Assembly: GCF_025698545.1 (NCBI RefSeq)
Contig: NC_068569.1
Coordinates: forward strand, 27,900,001 to 27,964,000
Direction: 5' to 3'
DNA length: 64,000 nucleotides
From: Gossypium raimondii
Lineage: Eukaryota > Streptophyta > Magnoliopsida > Malvales > Malvaceae
The notes under the pieces: generated by a model
Told to the model about the DNA's origin: nothing
What the model saw: the letters and a program-made list of their open reading frames with translations, nothing else
Database searches by the model: none
Translations under genes and position numbers: made by a program
Part shown: positions 24,840 through 37,090 of the stretch, in pieces
Layout: each line of letters opens with the position of its first letter
How positions within the stretch are numbered: position 1 is the stretch's first letter

Positions 24840-25346
24840 GAGATTGTCTCAAAAATATTATTATATATCATAATCTACAATTTCATTACTTACACCGTTA
24901 CTTCTACGCGAAACTAGCCTCAATAAGCTTTATTTTTATATTTAATTAAACCTCTAATTAGATTTCTACAATTTTTGGTGAATTTTCAAAGTTGAGCCAC
25001 CGTTTTTCTAGAAACTGTTTTAGTGATAATGTCTATTTTTCTTAATTCTTTGCGTTAACTTTCATTTAATCATACATAATCATTATAATTTTGATTATTA
25101 TTCAATTTAATCCTTAAAACCGACTTACATCAACATATAATTTTATCATAACTTCTCTTATTTTAATTATAAATTTCACAAGTTTACAATTTAATCCCAA
25201 ACATCATGAAAATTCATTATTTGTTATAATTTCACTTTAAAATCACTTTATAATTAATCCACTAACACTCAACATTCCATTTAAACTTCCTAAGACAATA
25301 CTTTATTTCACACATAAACTTTTGTACACTTTACAATTTAGTCCTT
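24840..25346. repeat. Direct repeat, right copy (about 490 bp)
   Basis: This is the partner of 21750-22241. Beyond 25346 the text continues as LTR-like DNA, while the left copy is cut off by the chimeric block. Confidence 0.85.
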
Positions 25347-26656
25347 ATTATAAAAAATTCAATGTAACTTGAAAATTTCCCACTCATTCACTTTTTATAT
25401 CATCACTATTTCATCAAACTTTATTTATATTCTCTTTTCAACATTCAAATTCACATAACTTATTTCGGTTAATTTACAATTTAGTCCTTTTCTACTACTT
25501 CCTTGTACTAATTTAATTTCATACATAATATGTGCACATCCACAATTAAACCAATTTAGCATACTCTATTATTGATTTAAATTAAATAAAGTAAAATTAT
25601 TGAAGTACTTATCTTGTCTCTTTAATCTCCTCACTTTTTCCACAACTTTCTCCATTTTCACTTCCACTTTCACTTCCAATTTCTTCCTTCCAAGATGATA
25701 TTCTAATTCTCTAATGCCTTTACTTCGCTTCTCCTTTTAGGTGACTATAGAAATTTTCAAGAACTTTGGAAAAAAAAGTGGGATTTTAGGGTGAAAGACC
25801 AAATTGTAATAAAAACAAAATTTTCTTCTCTAGCTCTCTCACTTACGTTGGAACATGGAAGGGTGATGATTTCTCTTCATCTTTCCTCCATTTTTTTATA
25901 CTAACATTTTCATAATAAAATATTAATAAAAACCTAATTAAAATATTAATATTATAATATTTATCTAATTATTTAATTTAAAATATCATTAAAATATCTC
26001 CCTGTCATCATTAAACTCTAGAATTTTCTCATTTTAATTGACTATTTTGTCTTTTATAATCCTTAAAAATTCCATTCTTATCATCACTTAATTTAGTAAA
26101 ATTGTGATTAGTCCCTCATAATTCTTTATTATTTAATTTAGTCCATATTTATCCATTTTCCTTATATTCTAGACTCTTCCACCCTTTAGATATTTGCATT
26201 ATTGATCCTTCAACTTTTCTATATTTATACTTTAACCCCTCACATGTTAAATATTTACACTTAGACCACATAACTTTTCATATTTTTATGATTTAGTCCC
26301 TAGCTCAAATTAATATTTCACAACATATTTCTTATTTCATTTTCTCTAACATCCCTTATCCTTTACTTTCTTTATATCTTATTTACTAAAATCTATCTCT
26401 TATTATTTTCAACCAATAGGTTTTGGGGATGTTACATTTTACTTCATAAATTCGCTAAACCATTTTATATGTATAAACACCAGTTCAATGATCATTAAAA
26501 GTCTAAGAAACAAACTCACCAGCATTAGTAAGAATTGTCTCGATTGCATAATCTGAAAGTTTTATTCTTAAACAAACAAGTAATCTCACAAACTATAGGT
26601 TGTGAGTTGATAACTCACATGTCATTAACTTGTAGATGCATCTACCAAAATTATCT

Positions 26657-26852
26657 AAAGATATCCACTTGTTGGAAAAATTAGCCTGTATTTCTTTTAG
26701 AAATGTAAGAGATTCAATCTCAACTTTTGTTAATGAGGTTATTAATAAATCATCAAAGATATCCACTTGTTGGAAAAATGGACCCGTATTTCTTTCAGAA
26801 ATGTAAGAGATTCAATCTCAACTTTTGTTAATGAGGTTATTAATAAATCATC
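26657..26852. repeat. Tandem duplication, 2 x 98 bp
   Basis: Two adjacent units begin 'aaagatatccacttgttgga' at 26657 and 26755, with only a few differences. No coding sequence. Confidence 0.9.
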
Positions 26853-27525
26853 TTCTTTGAGAACAAGCAACACTTGAAAATGAAGAATCTTCAAGTTCTT
26901 TAATGGATGTCCATATAAATTCTTATTTTGTCACATCATTATTAATCAGGATGGTCTAACCAATCATGCCAATTAATTAATGTATCTAGACCGGTAAACT
27001 TCGGTTTACTATACATGTAAATCAATCATACTAATATAAATAATTTCACTAGAAAATTCATTTAATAATATAGAAAAAATAATTTAGCACTAGTTTCAAC
27101 ACAATAAAATCAAAATCGAAGATATATGCATTTATTACAAATAAAATTCATCAATTTACAAGATATGTACAAACAAATATTTCATTTGCATAGACATATA
27201 TGTAAAATTAAGCAGATCATACAAGCATACCATAAATGCACAATAATTGAAAGTTGGAACATAAGATGAAACTATTCATTTAAATTTCAATATCAATCAT
27301 ATTATCCATCTCATAATATCTTCAATTTTCCACTTGCAGTGGTGAATAAAATTATTATGTCCATCCCTTTTCCGATTATTATGGAATCATTTACTATACC
27401 CACATTAAATATTACGTTATTATATATTAATGCATTCAGCTCAGGGATGGAGCAAATCTAGTATGACAAGCTTTGATGTATACCAATCGTTGCAGATCGG
27501 ATATTGCTTAGATATATACTCTTAA
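26853..27525. other. AT-rich spacer, no gene seen
   Basis: Nothing was recognised. The last ~40 bases match the 3' flank of LRK10L copy 1 in inverted orientation. Confidence 0.5.
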
Positions 27526-30188
27526 TTATTCAGAAATAGTGGGAAGCTCTCTGTTAATGGGCAGTTTAGCCCTCATTTCATCTTTAGAGGCAAAAGGATT
27601 TGGCGGTACCGTGAGATGCTCAACCTCTCCTTCCAACATTTGAACCACCGATTTCATCGATGGACGATCCACCGGATACCATTGGATGCACCAAAGTCCA
27701 ACAATTGTAAGCTTCTTTGCTATCTTATCATGTTCTTCATTCTCAATGCTCATTCCTAACGCTTCACCTTTGTCCAAACGATTGTAAACCCATTCTGGGA
27801 AGTAGACTTGGCTCATATGTTCCACTTTGACATCGATATTTTTGCGTCCTCCCACCATTTCAAGCAGCATCATTCCGAAACTATAAACATCTGATTTGTA
27901 GGATACGTTCCCAAAGTTCCTAGACAGCACTTCAGGTGCAATGTAGCCCATGGTTCCCCTTGCTGCTGTCATTGATACCGCACTCTGCTCTTTAGAACAT
28001 AGCTTGGCTAACCCGAAATCGGAGATTTTCGGATTGAAGTGCTGGTCCAACAAGATATTGTGAGGTTTGATGTCGAAATGGAGGATTCTTTGCTCACAAC
28101 CTTGGTGCAAGTACTCAATGCCTTTGGCAATGCCTAGAGCAATTTCGTGAAGCTTTTCCCAGCCCAGGAAATGATTCTCACCTTTGTCTCCGAATATGAA
28201 CTTCTCTAATGACTCATTGGGTAGGTACTCGTAAACCAAGGCTCGATGATACCCGTCGGCGCAAAAGCCGACGAGACGAGTGACATTGACGTGGTGGATT
28301 CGACCCATGGAGCTGACTTCGTTGATGAACTCTTCCCCATTTCCTTTGAAATTGTTAAGAAGCTTGACGGCAACGGAAACATCGTTGGAAAGTGTACCTT
28401 TGAAAACAGTTCCATAACCACCTTGTCCCAGCTTTTCCTTGAAATCAAAGGTGATCCTCTTGATATCAGCATAGGAATATCGAGAGGGCTTGAGAGCTTT
28501 GTAATCTTCCAAAAACTGTTCGATTTTGCGCTGAGCGTCTTTCTCTTTTTTATGCAAATGGTGCATATATAGAACAACAGAAAGGCTGAGTGCAAGAAAA
28601 AAGGAACCGATGCTTATACCTGCATTCAAATAACACCCACAGGGATCTATCCTTGTCAGATATATGTTTCATCATCATTACTTTCCATTCATTTTCTCAT
28701 TAGATTACCCAAATGTACCTGAAATCATCAGCTTCGTTCTTGTACCTGCACACATCACCATTTTTAAACTTTATCAGCACCATGCTTTGCTTCTGATTAA
28801 GATTAATGTAAAAGGCAGCTGAGGAGTAAAGTTAGAAGTTGGATTTGAGGCTAAATATCTTCTTTTTTTTCACTAAATAATTAATTATATTACTTTCTTT
28901 TGTATTTTACTTTTTTTATTTATTGAAAATAGCCAAAAATGTAGTCAAATAATTTTCAATATCTTAATTTACTCTTTATATTTGAATTTATCAAACATTC
29001 ATTTGTACAGTTGAATTTTTAAAAAAACTTTTATTTAATTAAATTGATAAATATTAATTATTATTTTTTAAAACAGAAAATATTATATTATTTTAATAAT
29101 AAAATATCTGATCCGGCCTACAACAACTTAACAATATCACAGTCTCAGCCAAAGTCAAAAGTCAACAAAAGCAGGTATTCGTCTCTGCGGATATTATTGA
29201 AACTTTCTTTTTCAAAAATAAAACTTATTTTAAAATAGGTAAATTAAGAATTTAGTAAGCTTATTTTTATTAATTTATTGTATAAAAATTGTTAAACCAT
29301 CTATTTTTATTCATTTTTAACATATGAATTATTGAATAGTAAATGAAATAAATAAATTTAAAATTAGCATTTTTTATATTTATTTTTACGTAATTACTTA
29401 TTTTTAATTCAGACCTCTACACAATTTACTTCTACCGTAAGATTAATAGCATAGAAAATCAGAAGAAACATACCCATATGTTTGATAGGGATGACAAAGC
29501 ACTCGAAGCCGGAGGGATTGGTATCATTGCGTCGACATCCTTGGTGCTGTGCTTCGCAGTAACCGCACGCCGGTCTGCTCCAATTAAAGTAAAAATTGTT
29601 GCTCCTACTCCAATCTGATGATAACAGCGCGTAGGGAACTTCTTTGAGATCTATAGTCTTCCGGCAATGTAACAGATCGGTGCTTGCATAATCGGAATCC
29701 GTGTATTTAACGACAAACCCAGGCTTACTACTTAAGCAACGGATGATGTTATAATTACCGTAGTCGAATTGGTCCACATCGGAACATTCGAACAAAGTAA
29801 AGTTTCTCAGTTCACTGGAATAAGCATTGTCCAATGAGAGATTGAAAGGAGACAAAGACATTGTGAGATTTGGGAGCTGATTTTGGACGCAACCATCTTC
29901 AGCATACACTTGAATCATTTGCTTTACATAATCTATACGCTTCACCAACAACTTCACCGATTTGGGCAGCTCCAGCACCGTCCGATTCTTGTTGTCGCAG
30001 GACAGGTTAAACCCTGGTGAGCCACAGTTTTCATGTTGCCGGCCTTTCAATTGGAAGGGGAACCGCACGGAGGGGCCGCCGCGTTTGCACCTCGTCGGCT
30101 GGCAACCGTTTGGATATGTTGGGGGTGGAGCAAGACCAACTGCTGCAGCAGTGTATAGCAAGAAGAAGTGGAAGAGAATAATCACCAT
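27526..30188 (-). CDS. LRK10L-type receptor-like kinase, copy 2 (3 exons, 611 aa)
   Basis: This is the inverted paralogue of the gene at 10437-13660. Exons in transcription order are 30188-29474, 28745-28719 and 28619-27526, with GT-AG introns and the same phases. The start is placed at 30188 because it aligns with the copy 1 Met and precedes the signal peptide (MVIILFHFFLLYTAAAV). An in-frame extension to 30305 is judged to be 5' UTR. The ectodomain has the same Cys frame, but its centre (about residues 110-205) differs strongly from copy 1. The kinase differs by only about four residues over about 364. Both copies keep the G-loop, Lys, HFD, DFG and APE motifs and are non-RD. The intron lacks the MITE. 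The gene appears intact. Confidence 0.92.
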
Positions 30189-30305
30189 TTCTTTTCTTTG
30201 GGTAATCTGAGGAATGGATGGTATGTTCGGAGGCTGTACAAGTTGTCTTTTGATTTTATGTTTGGACCGAGCCAGCCGGCAGACGACGACTGATGAAGCT
30301 TCCAA

Positions 30306-31639
30306 GTCAACTTCTGTTTTTTTGTTATTTTATTTATTTAAGCTGCTTTTTCTTTTAGAAAAAAAAAAAAAAGGTCGTCTTCGCAGCGTTAGTTTAAGTG
30401 CTTGGGTTTTTAGTTTCAATTTAAATTTTAAACTATTTTTGTATTCAAAGCTAAATTCATTTAAAACTAATCAAAATATAAGTAATAAATAATAAATACT
30501 GTTAAAAATGAATATGAAAAATGTAGATTTAATTTAAAAAATACCCGATTTCTTTAATTTGAAATAAATTTCCAAAGTATACAATAATTTATATTAAAAT
30601 ATATTTCTATATTTATTCATAGAAATACATTTTATGTTCCAATTAAAATGTCATTAGTGAGTAAAACTTAAACTAACATGTTAATCAGGAGAGTTAGGTC
30701 AGGTGTCAAGATTTTTTCTTACCTTAATTAATGGTTGAATGTTTGATCTTCACCCTAAGTACGGAGTAACTTTAAAATTTGTGGCCAATGTTTACCTCTT
30801 TATTGGACCTATAGAACGCGAAAGATTAGTTATTAGACTTGCTCTGGTTAATATCTTAAGAAACTCAAAAATATGCTATAAGTTTTTATACTTTTTGAAA
30901 ATTTAAAATTTAATCATTGTACTTTGATTTCTAAAAAAATTAATCTATTTACTTTTTTGATTTTAAAATCTAGATCCAATTATTAATACAGTTAATATTT
31001 ATTTTATAAACTTTGTTAGTGTGACATTTTAAAATAAAAATTTTGATAACAACTGAACTTGCATTTTTAAATTTGAAATGAATAGGGATTAAAATGCTTA
31101 AGATAAAAGTAAGAGGAGTAAATTCCAAATGAATGAAGAGTATAAGAACTAATAGCATATTTTAACATAGTATAATTGATCTTAAGATAAATTTGTACAA
31201 ACCTACTTTATCATAATTCAAAATGGTAGCTACAAGTGTATAAAATTTAAAAGTAAACTTTAATTTATTATGTAATATTATACATAAATTTTAATTTTGT
31301 GTAATTTTATATAAAATAAAAAAATTCTACATCATCACTTTAATAGAAACAACTAGATGTACTACTAACTTGGACGATTTATAACATTATAGAAATAGAG
31401 AAATTAAATATTAAAGGATACCAAAATAATTATAGGAATAAGGACATAAAGCAATATTATATCATTTATCAACATAAGAGCTAAGAAGTCAAGGACGTGA
31501 GAAAAATATAATGTTTAATAATAAAATTATTGTTTAGAATAAAGTTCAGGGAAGGCTCGTTGGTCGTTTTCATTGGATTACAATTTACGTTTTAAGGCTC
31601 ATGGAATTTTGTAACATGACACATGAATGATGATTTTGG
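30306..31639. other. Upstream flank of LRK10L copy 2, AT-rich, no gene seen
   Basis: Similarity to the copy 1 upstream region extends to roughly 30330. A poly-A run is at about 30359-30372. Text near 30880-31170 resembles the 'ttagtcc' MITE at 15205-15595. No coding region is supported. Confidence 0.5.
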
Positions 31640-34600
31640 GGGCAATTTACCAATAAAAGCCCTTTTTTTTAAAAAATTATCGAAATAGGCCCGGTATTTA
31701 ATTATTTACCGGAATGGGCCATTTTCCGGCAAATCGCGTCCACGTCAGCGCGATGTCAGGGGACGCGCCAGCAAGTCGCAGCCACGTCAGCGTGCTTTGC
31801 TTACATGGCTTCGATTTCATGCCACGTAGTGCGTTTCGGGGGACGCAATTTTGCCGTTTTTCCCACGTTAGGTTTTTTTTGCTTTTAGGGTTTAGGGTTT
31901 AGGCTTTTTAGAGTTTTAGTCCTAGAAGAAATAATTTCGAGTTGACATTTCTGATTAAATAGTATAAAATCGCTTCTAGCAGAATGCTGTTTGATAAGAA
32001 TTTGTGAAATCGTTTCTGAGCAAATAGTATAAAATTACGTCATAAACCAAAGGGTCAACCTTACTCGACTAGAATACCTAACAATATGGATATCCGAGAA
32101 ACAGTCAGTCAACAGAAGTTGTGCGGATGGTATAGGAATCTAGGCCATACAAGCCGATCATGGCCTAATCGAAATAGTTGAATGTAATTGTAATATTTTT
32201 TCAATTATTTATTGATAATTGTATTAATTGTTAGTAACAGTCAAAACATTTTTTCAAATCTAACATTATGTGAATGTAAAAATATTAACTGATAATTGTA
32301 TTAATGGTTAGTAGAATTCTCAAATAATATCAAAATATTCAAAATATTTGTACAAATTAATTAAACTCATGTTATTACATCAAATAATATCAAAATAACT
32401 CAAAAAAATTTATATTTTATTACATAAAATAATATCAAAATATTCAAAATATTTGTACAAATAAATTTAAATACAAAAATCAATGTCTATGCCCGGGGGA
32501 TTCAGTGCCACATGGCGTACGATCGACGATTCTGCTACCGGATTCCTCCTTTGTCTAGCTTCCTGCGGGTTGTTGTTCCTCCGGTGGGATTCGGTTCTTC
32601 CGGTACGGCATCTGGTTGTCGGACTTGGGACGATGATCCACCTTCAAAGAATAGTGTATGTGGAGGTGTTTGCATCACGAACGGCGACGGTGTTTGAAAC
32701 CCATACGTTGGTGGGGATTGGTAAAAAGGAGAGCTCCTCGACAGCCCCTCTTGCGATCCCTCGTGCGGCGCTGACCTATACATCGGTGGTCCACTCGGCA
32801 TAACAGGAAATGGAGCTGAACTGGGCATTTGGCTCCAACTTGCCATAGGACTCAGAAAATGATACATATAAGAGTTAGGATACATATAAGAGCTAGGAAA
32901 CGCACCTGGCATCATCTGAAAAGGCGGTTGCGTGAGTATCATCGGTTAAACTGCTACGTCGGGTGACTGTGTAGGTGCTCTTGTTGGGCCTGGTGATTGC
33001 ATGGTCGTTGATGATGAGCCGGGTGAATATCAGGGCCTCATTGAGGGGCTGCCTTCGTCATCTTATTGTCTTGGATTTAGAGGCTTGCGCCTTTCCCTTT
33101 CGACACGTATTTGCCGCTGCCTCTCCTCTGGCGTTAGTAAATACGGCTTGCCATGGATCCTAAACCACGGCATGTATTCTGGAACGCACGCTAACTCTGA
33201 AAAGATGATTGGTTCCCGAGTAGGTATATATTCATACCGATCTTCCCACATTTCCATGTACTCGGACCAGTATCTCGGCCAATCCATATTCAATTGCTGA
33301 AGGTCGACTTTGTGTTGATCGTCAAACACCTCAGGATCCATGGGAATCGGTTGTCTACATCCAAACTGTCGTAGCACTCTGTCTGACTGGTGCGGCTCCA
33401 CGGAAGTGTAGTTGATCAACACGACTTTCACGTGCCAAGCTAGTGGATTTTGTAAGAACTCTTCCGGAATTACTACCCGAATTGCCGGATCCTCGTATGG
33501 TGTCCATTGAAACTATATGAACATGATAGAAATATTAGTTATATACATAATACTAAATACTAAATACTAAATACCAATCAACTAGTGAATGTATGGAAAT
33601 ATCTATTTATTTAATACTTACTTGTGCTTCCGACCGTTGGTCCAATAGAAGCTGTATAACTTCAAGAGAGGTAGCTAATCGAGCATGACTTGCGGGATGG
33701 TTCCACCTAATTAAATAATTTTTTAGCATACTTTTATTTTTAAAAATCTATATAATAATTGTAAAATCTAATATAAAATTTACCTCGTTATGAGTGGGAA
33801 TGTATATAGGTGGTCCACTCGAGGACGTAGAAATGGAAAGCGAAACCGTGCCCATGACTGCAGTAGTGACAAACAATCTCCGATGTTTGCTCTCATCGGT
33901 CGCGTCGCCCCACACATCTCCCGATATAACGTTGCCAAGACTGCAGACCCCCAACTCAATTCACCGGCTGCTCTAAAATCAACGAGTTTCAGCAGCCATC
34001 TTAGATGTACGCAACTCCGTGACGTGTCGGACATCAGATAACCTCCAATTAATTGAAGAATGTATGCCCGAGCATATCAGATTCTTTCAATTTCGGTTGA
34101 ATCTTCATCCGGATTAGGGAATGTGTCACGTAACCAGCCCATCTCGATCTACCTCCCTCCATTTTCTCCGGAATAACACCCAAAAGCTCATAGCACACTG
34201 CCCCCAATAGCTAGATTGGACAAACCTGGTGACTGGGTACCCGTCCACCGGCAATCCCAATTGCAGACTGACATCTTCTAGAGTGATAGTGCACTCTCCA
34301 CATGGAAGATGGAATGTGTGCGTATTGGGTCTCCACCTCTCGATCAACGCACTGATTAGTTTTGGGTCCACCTTGCATCTCCGGCCTACCGTTGCCACGT
34401 GCCAAAAACCCATTTCCCGCAGGTAGTTCTCTACCAACGGTGATGGAGGACCATGCATATTCCGGATGTTGCATTCAAATACCCGATCTACAGACTTTTA
34501 TAACAAATAATAAATTAATAATTATCTAAAAATGCATAAATAAAAAATTCTTAAATAATATTTAAAAATTAAATTCAACACTTACCATTTTCATTTGTTC

Positions 34601-35111
34601 CACCGATATGTGATGCTTATCAAAACGAGTCAATTCTCCGGCCATTGCTGAAATCGTACAAATTTTTAAGGTCTAAAAAAATTTAAATTTTTTTTAAATT
34701 ATTTAAAAAAAGGAAGTTAAGAGAAATTTAAGAGGAACTTGAGAGCAAATTGAGATTAAATATGGATTTTACAGAAATTTGGAAGGAATTTGAGAGGAAA
34801 TTGAGAGGAAATTTGAGAGAGGATTAGTTTGTGAAAAAAAGGGGTGGGGGTATTTATAGTTTTTTTTTGGACCGTTGGGGGTTTTGACCGTTACCTCGTT
34901 TCACGCTTGAGGGAAAATCAGCCACGTCGTGAAGCTTTGCCGACGTGGCGAAAAGAAAGCTTCTGGAGAGGCAGCGACTTCTTTGGCGCGTCCCCTGACA
35001 TCGCGCTGACATGGACGTGATTTGTCGGAAAATGGCTCATTCCGATAAATAATTAAATATCGGGCATATTTCGGTAATTTAAAAAAAAGGGGTTTTTTGT
35101 GTAAATTGTCG
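31640..35111. mobile_element. Mutator-like element (MULE) with about 130-bp terminal inverted repeats
   Basis: The inverted repeats are 31640-31770 and 34984-35111, pairing over about 130 bases with mismatches. They include gcgatgtcaggggacgcgcc. The flanks carry an identical 9-bp duplication, tgattttgg (31631-31639 and 35112-35120). Long inverted repeats plus a 9-bp duplication are the MULE signature. No MULE transposase domain was found. The cargo is a plant-mobile-domain gene remnant on the minus strand. Confidence 0.88.
32535..34645 (-). pseudogene. Plant mobile domain (PMD, MAIN/MAIL-like) gene inside the MULE
   Basis: The first exon is 34645-34586 (MAGELTRFDKHHIS) with a GTAAG donor. 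The second starts at 34494 and encodes the PMD core ([46 protein letters not shown]). The frame is lost near 34205 and 34150. A further PMD segment reads at 34034-33780 (VDFRAAGELSWGSAVLA) and the C-terminal domain at 33431-33063 (DRVLRQFGCRQPIP). A Pro/Ser/Met-rich tail follows at 32942-32535. Intact MAIN proteins act in nuclear gene and transposon silencing, and PMDs are also known as transposon cargo. This copy is broken by at least two 1-base losses and several stops. Confidence 0.82.
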
Positions 35112-35492
35112 TGATTTTGGTGTATATATTTTCATGTAATTGTTTGTATGTCACTAAATGTTTTTAGTAAAATAATATTTTTGTATAAAAGTTAAAATTC
35201 TTTCTTCTAGTTTTGGTTAAAAATATTTTGTGATTCCAAAGTTTAAAAGCATTTTATTTAATAATGATTTATTTTAAAAGTATTTTTGTTCTAAAATATG
35301 TTTTAGAAACAACTGTTAGTCGCCAAAAGTTATTATTTTTAACCTCCTTCCCAAACAAAAACAATTTTTTAAAAATAATTAAAAGTTAATTACAAAAGTG
35401 AGATAATTATAAATTATTTACGGAAATAGTAAAATTGGGTTTCACTATCACTCTATCAGATGACAATCATTCCAAGTGAATTGGAAACAATT

Positions 35493-36134
35493 AAAGTAAT
35501 GCCGGAGTGGATGTAATTAAAATTTTATTCAGACCAAAACGTTTGAGTGGGGAAAGGGTTTTTATTTGGTTTTATTTCTGCTTTCGATCCCTTTACTTTC
35601 TTAATTTTTAAAATTTATTTTTCTAAATTTGACTTTTCCATTCAAACTTCAATCTCCCCCAACTTTCTCTCTCATCAATTATATTGGTAGGAGCAAATCA
35701 ATTGGATTGGTTTCTGCTGAACACTTATCCCTTGAGGAGTGAAAGAAACGCGAGGCGAGTCACCAAAGGATCAAAACAAATGGGATATGGCTGCATAGAG
35801 CAGACCACTTGTTTTATTGCTTCAAGGCTTCCCTGAAATAGGGTATTCATGACCCCACCAGATTCCTTTCTTGGCTAACCATGGCAATCATGTACTTGCT
35901 CCTGATTTGAGAAGCTATGGAATGGAGGCTCCGACTCCCCACTTTAGCCCAACCTCCTACACTTTATGCACCTTGATGGGGACATCATTGGCTTGCTTGA
36001 CCATTCTGGGGAACAACAAAAATAAATTTTAAAAATTAAGAAAGTAGAGGAAGTGGAAGCATAAATAAACCCAGATAAAAACCCTTTCCCCACTCGAACG
36101 TTTTGCCCAAAATTTTAATTACTGGCACCACTTT
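35493..36134. mobile_element. Inverted-repeat element carrying a gene fragment
   Basis: The left arm (35493-35627, with caaaacgtttgagtgggg) and right arm (36017-36134, with ccccactcgaacgttttg) are inverted copies of about 115-130 bases. The ends read AAGTAATGCC and the inverse of AAGTGGTGCC, flanked by possible TTA on both sides. The unique centre looks like a coding exon fragment. No transposase. The superfamily is uncertain. Confidence 0.7.
35752..36019 (+). pseudogene. Soluble epoxide hydrolase (alpha/beta hydrolase) exon fragment
   Basis: Across shifting + frames one reads HQRIKTNGIWLHRA, then GFPEIGYS, PHQIPFLANHGNHVLAPDL, SYGMEAP, PTSYT and GDIIGLLDHSGEQQ. These match, in order, the N-terminal part of plant soluble epoxide hydrolases, including the HGFPE oxyanion region (His changed to Gln) and the APDLRGYG turn. 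At least one in-frame stop and two frame changes make it a dead fragment. It ends where the inverted arm begins, which supports capture of one exon by the element. Confidence 0.72.
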
Positions 36135-36479
36135 TAAAAAATAATATTTTTTACTCGTACAATATTTGTTTTGCATTTAAAGAAAATATTTATATATTTT
36201 TTGTGTTGCTTGATAATATGGTGACATCATTTAAAAAATAGGTTTTCCATTTGAAATGATTATCAAATGTTGGAGTGGTTTTTAGAGTGATGCTGCTTAA
36301 CGCAATAATGGCACCCAATTTCACTATAAAAAATTTCCATTTTCATAAATAATTTACAACCTATCCCATTTTATAATTAATTTTTTATTATTTAGATAAA
36401 ATTCGAAAATTAAAAGAAAGAAAGAAAGAAAAGGAAATGGATAAATTCTTTTGCTTATTTTTTAAAAGTGTCTATGGGC

Positions 36480-37090
36480 TAGGGTAAGTAAAACTCGACT
36501 TGATTCGAAAAAAAATTAAATTTTGAGTTAACCGAATAAGTTTTTTGAGTTTGAGTCGAGTTGAATTTCACAATTCGAATAACTCGAATAATTTAAATAA
36601 CAGGTTGGTGTAAATACTCTTTTGATTCCTGTCAACTTTGAAAATAAGCAAATTCGTCACTCTCACAAAAAATTACAAAAATTAAAATAATTTTAAAAAT
36701 TTAAAAAATTCTAAAAAATAAAGAAATAATTTTAAATTTTAAAAATTTTCTAAAATAATAATTTTGGGACCTAATTAATGATTTAAATGTATCATACTCA
36801 AATATCTTATTTTATTATTATTTTGCTTTAAAAATTTTTCAAATATATATGGTTCAAAGTTATGTACTCTAATATGTAATTAGTTATAATGTAACAATAT
36901 TTTTATTTGACATATTTAATTTTTTAAATTTAACTCGATTCGATTCAACTCGACTCGAATTTCATTTCACTCGACTCGATTCGAAAAAAAATTCAAATTG
37001 AGTTAGAATGATAAAATAAGAATCGTAAACTCAATTAACTCAAAATTTTTTCACTCGATTCAACTCAATTTGATCAAACGCTCACCCCTA
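36480..37090. mobile_element. hAT-like MITE, 611 bp
   Basis: The termini are TAGGGTAAGTAAA and the inverse of TAGGGGTGAGCG. The flanks ctatgggc (36472-36479) and ttatgggc (37091-37098) match at 7 of 8 bases, fitting an aged hAT target duplication. The interior is full of tcgaattcgag/ctcgactcga motifs near each end. No ORF. Confidence 0.68.

Larger units (their letters stand above)
21400..26437 (-). mobile_element. LTR-retrotransposon-derived region (possible solo LTR), interrupted
   Basis: On the minus strand the right limit reads TGTAACATCCCCAAAACC, the start typical of plant gypsy LTRs. Leftward, AT-rich text with repeated 'tttacaatttagtcc' phrases continues to 24840, and resumes at 22241 down to about 21420 after the 2.6-kb chimeric block. 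No gag or pol was found, so a solo or truncated LTR fits best. The left limit and the class are inferred. Confidence 0.45.

Noticed and set aside
30189..30305. N-terminal extension of LRK10L copy 2
   Set aside because: The in-frame extension precedes a clear signal peptide and has no counterpart in copy 1. It is treated as 5' UTR.
32483..32803. Plus-strand frames opposite the PMD tail and C-terminus
   Set aside because: They are antisense shadows of the minus-strand PMD gene remnant.
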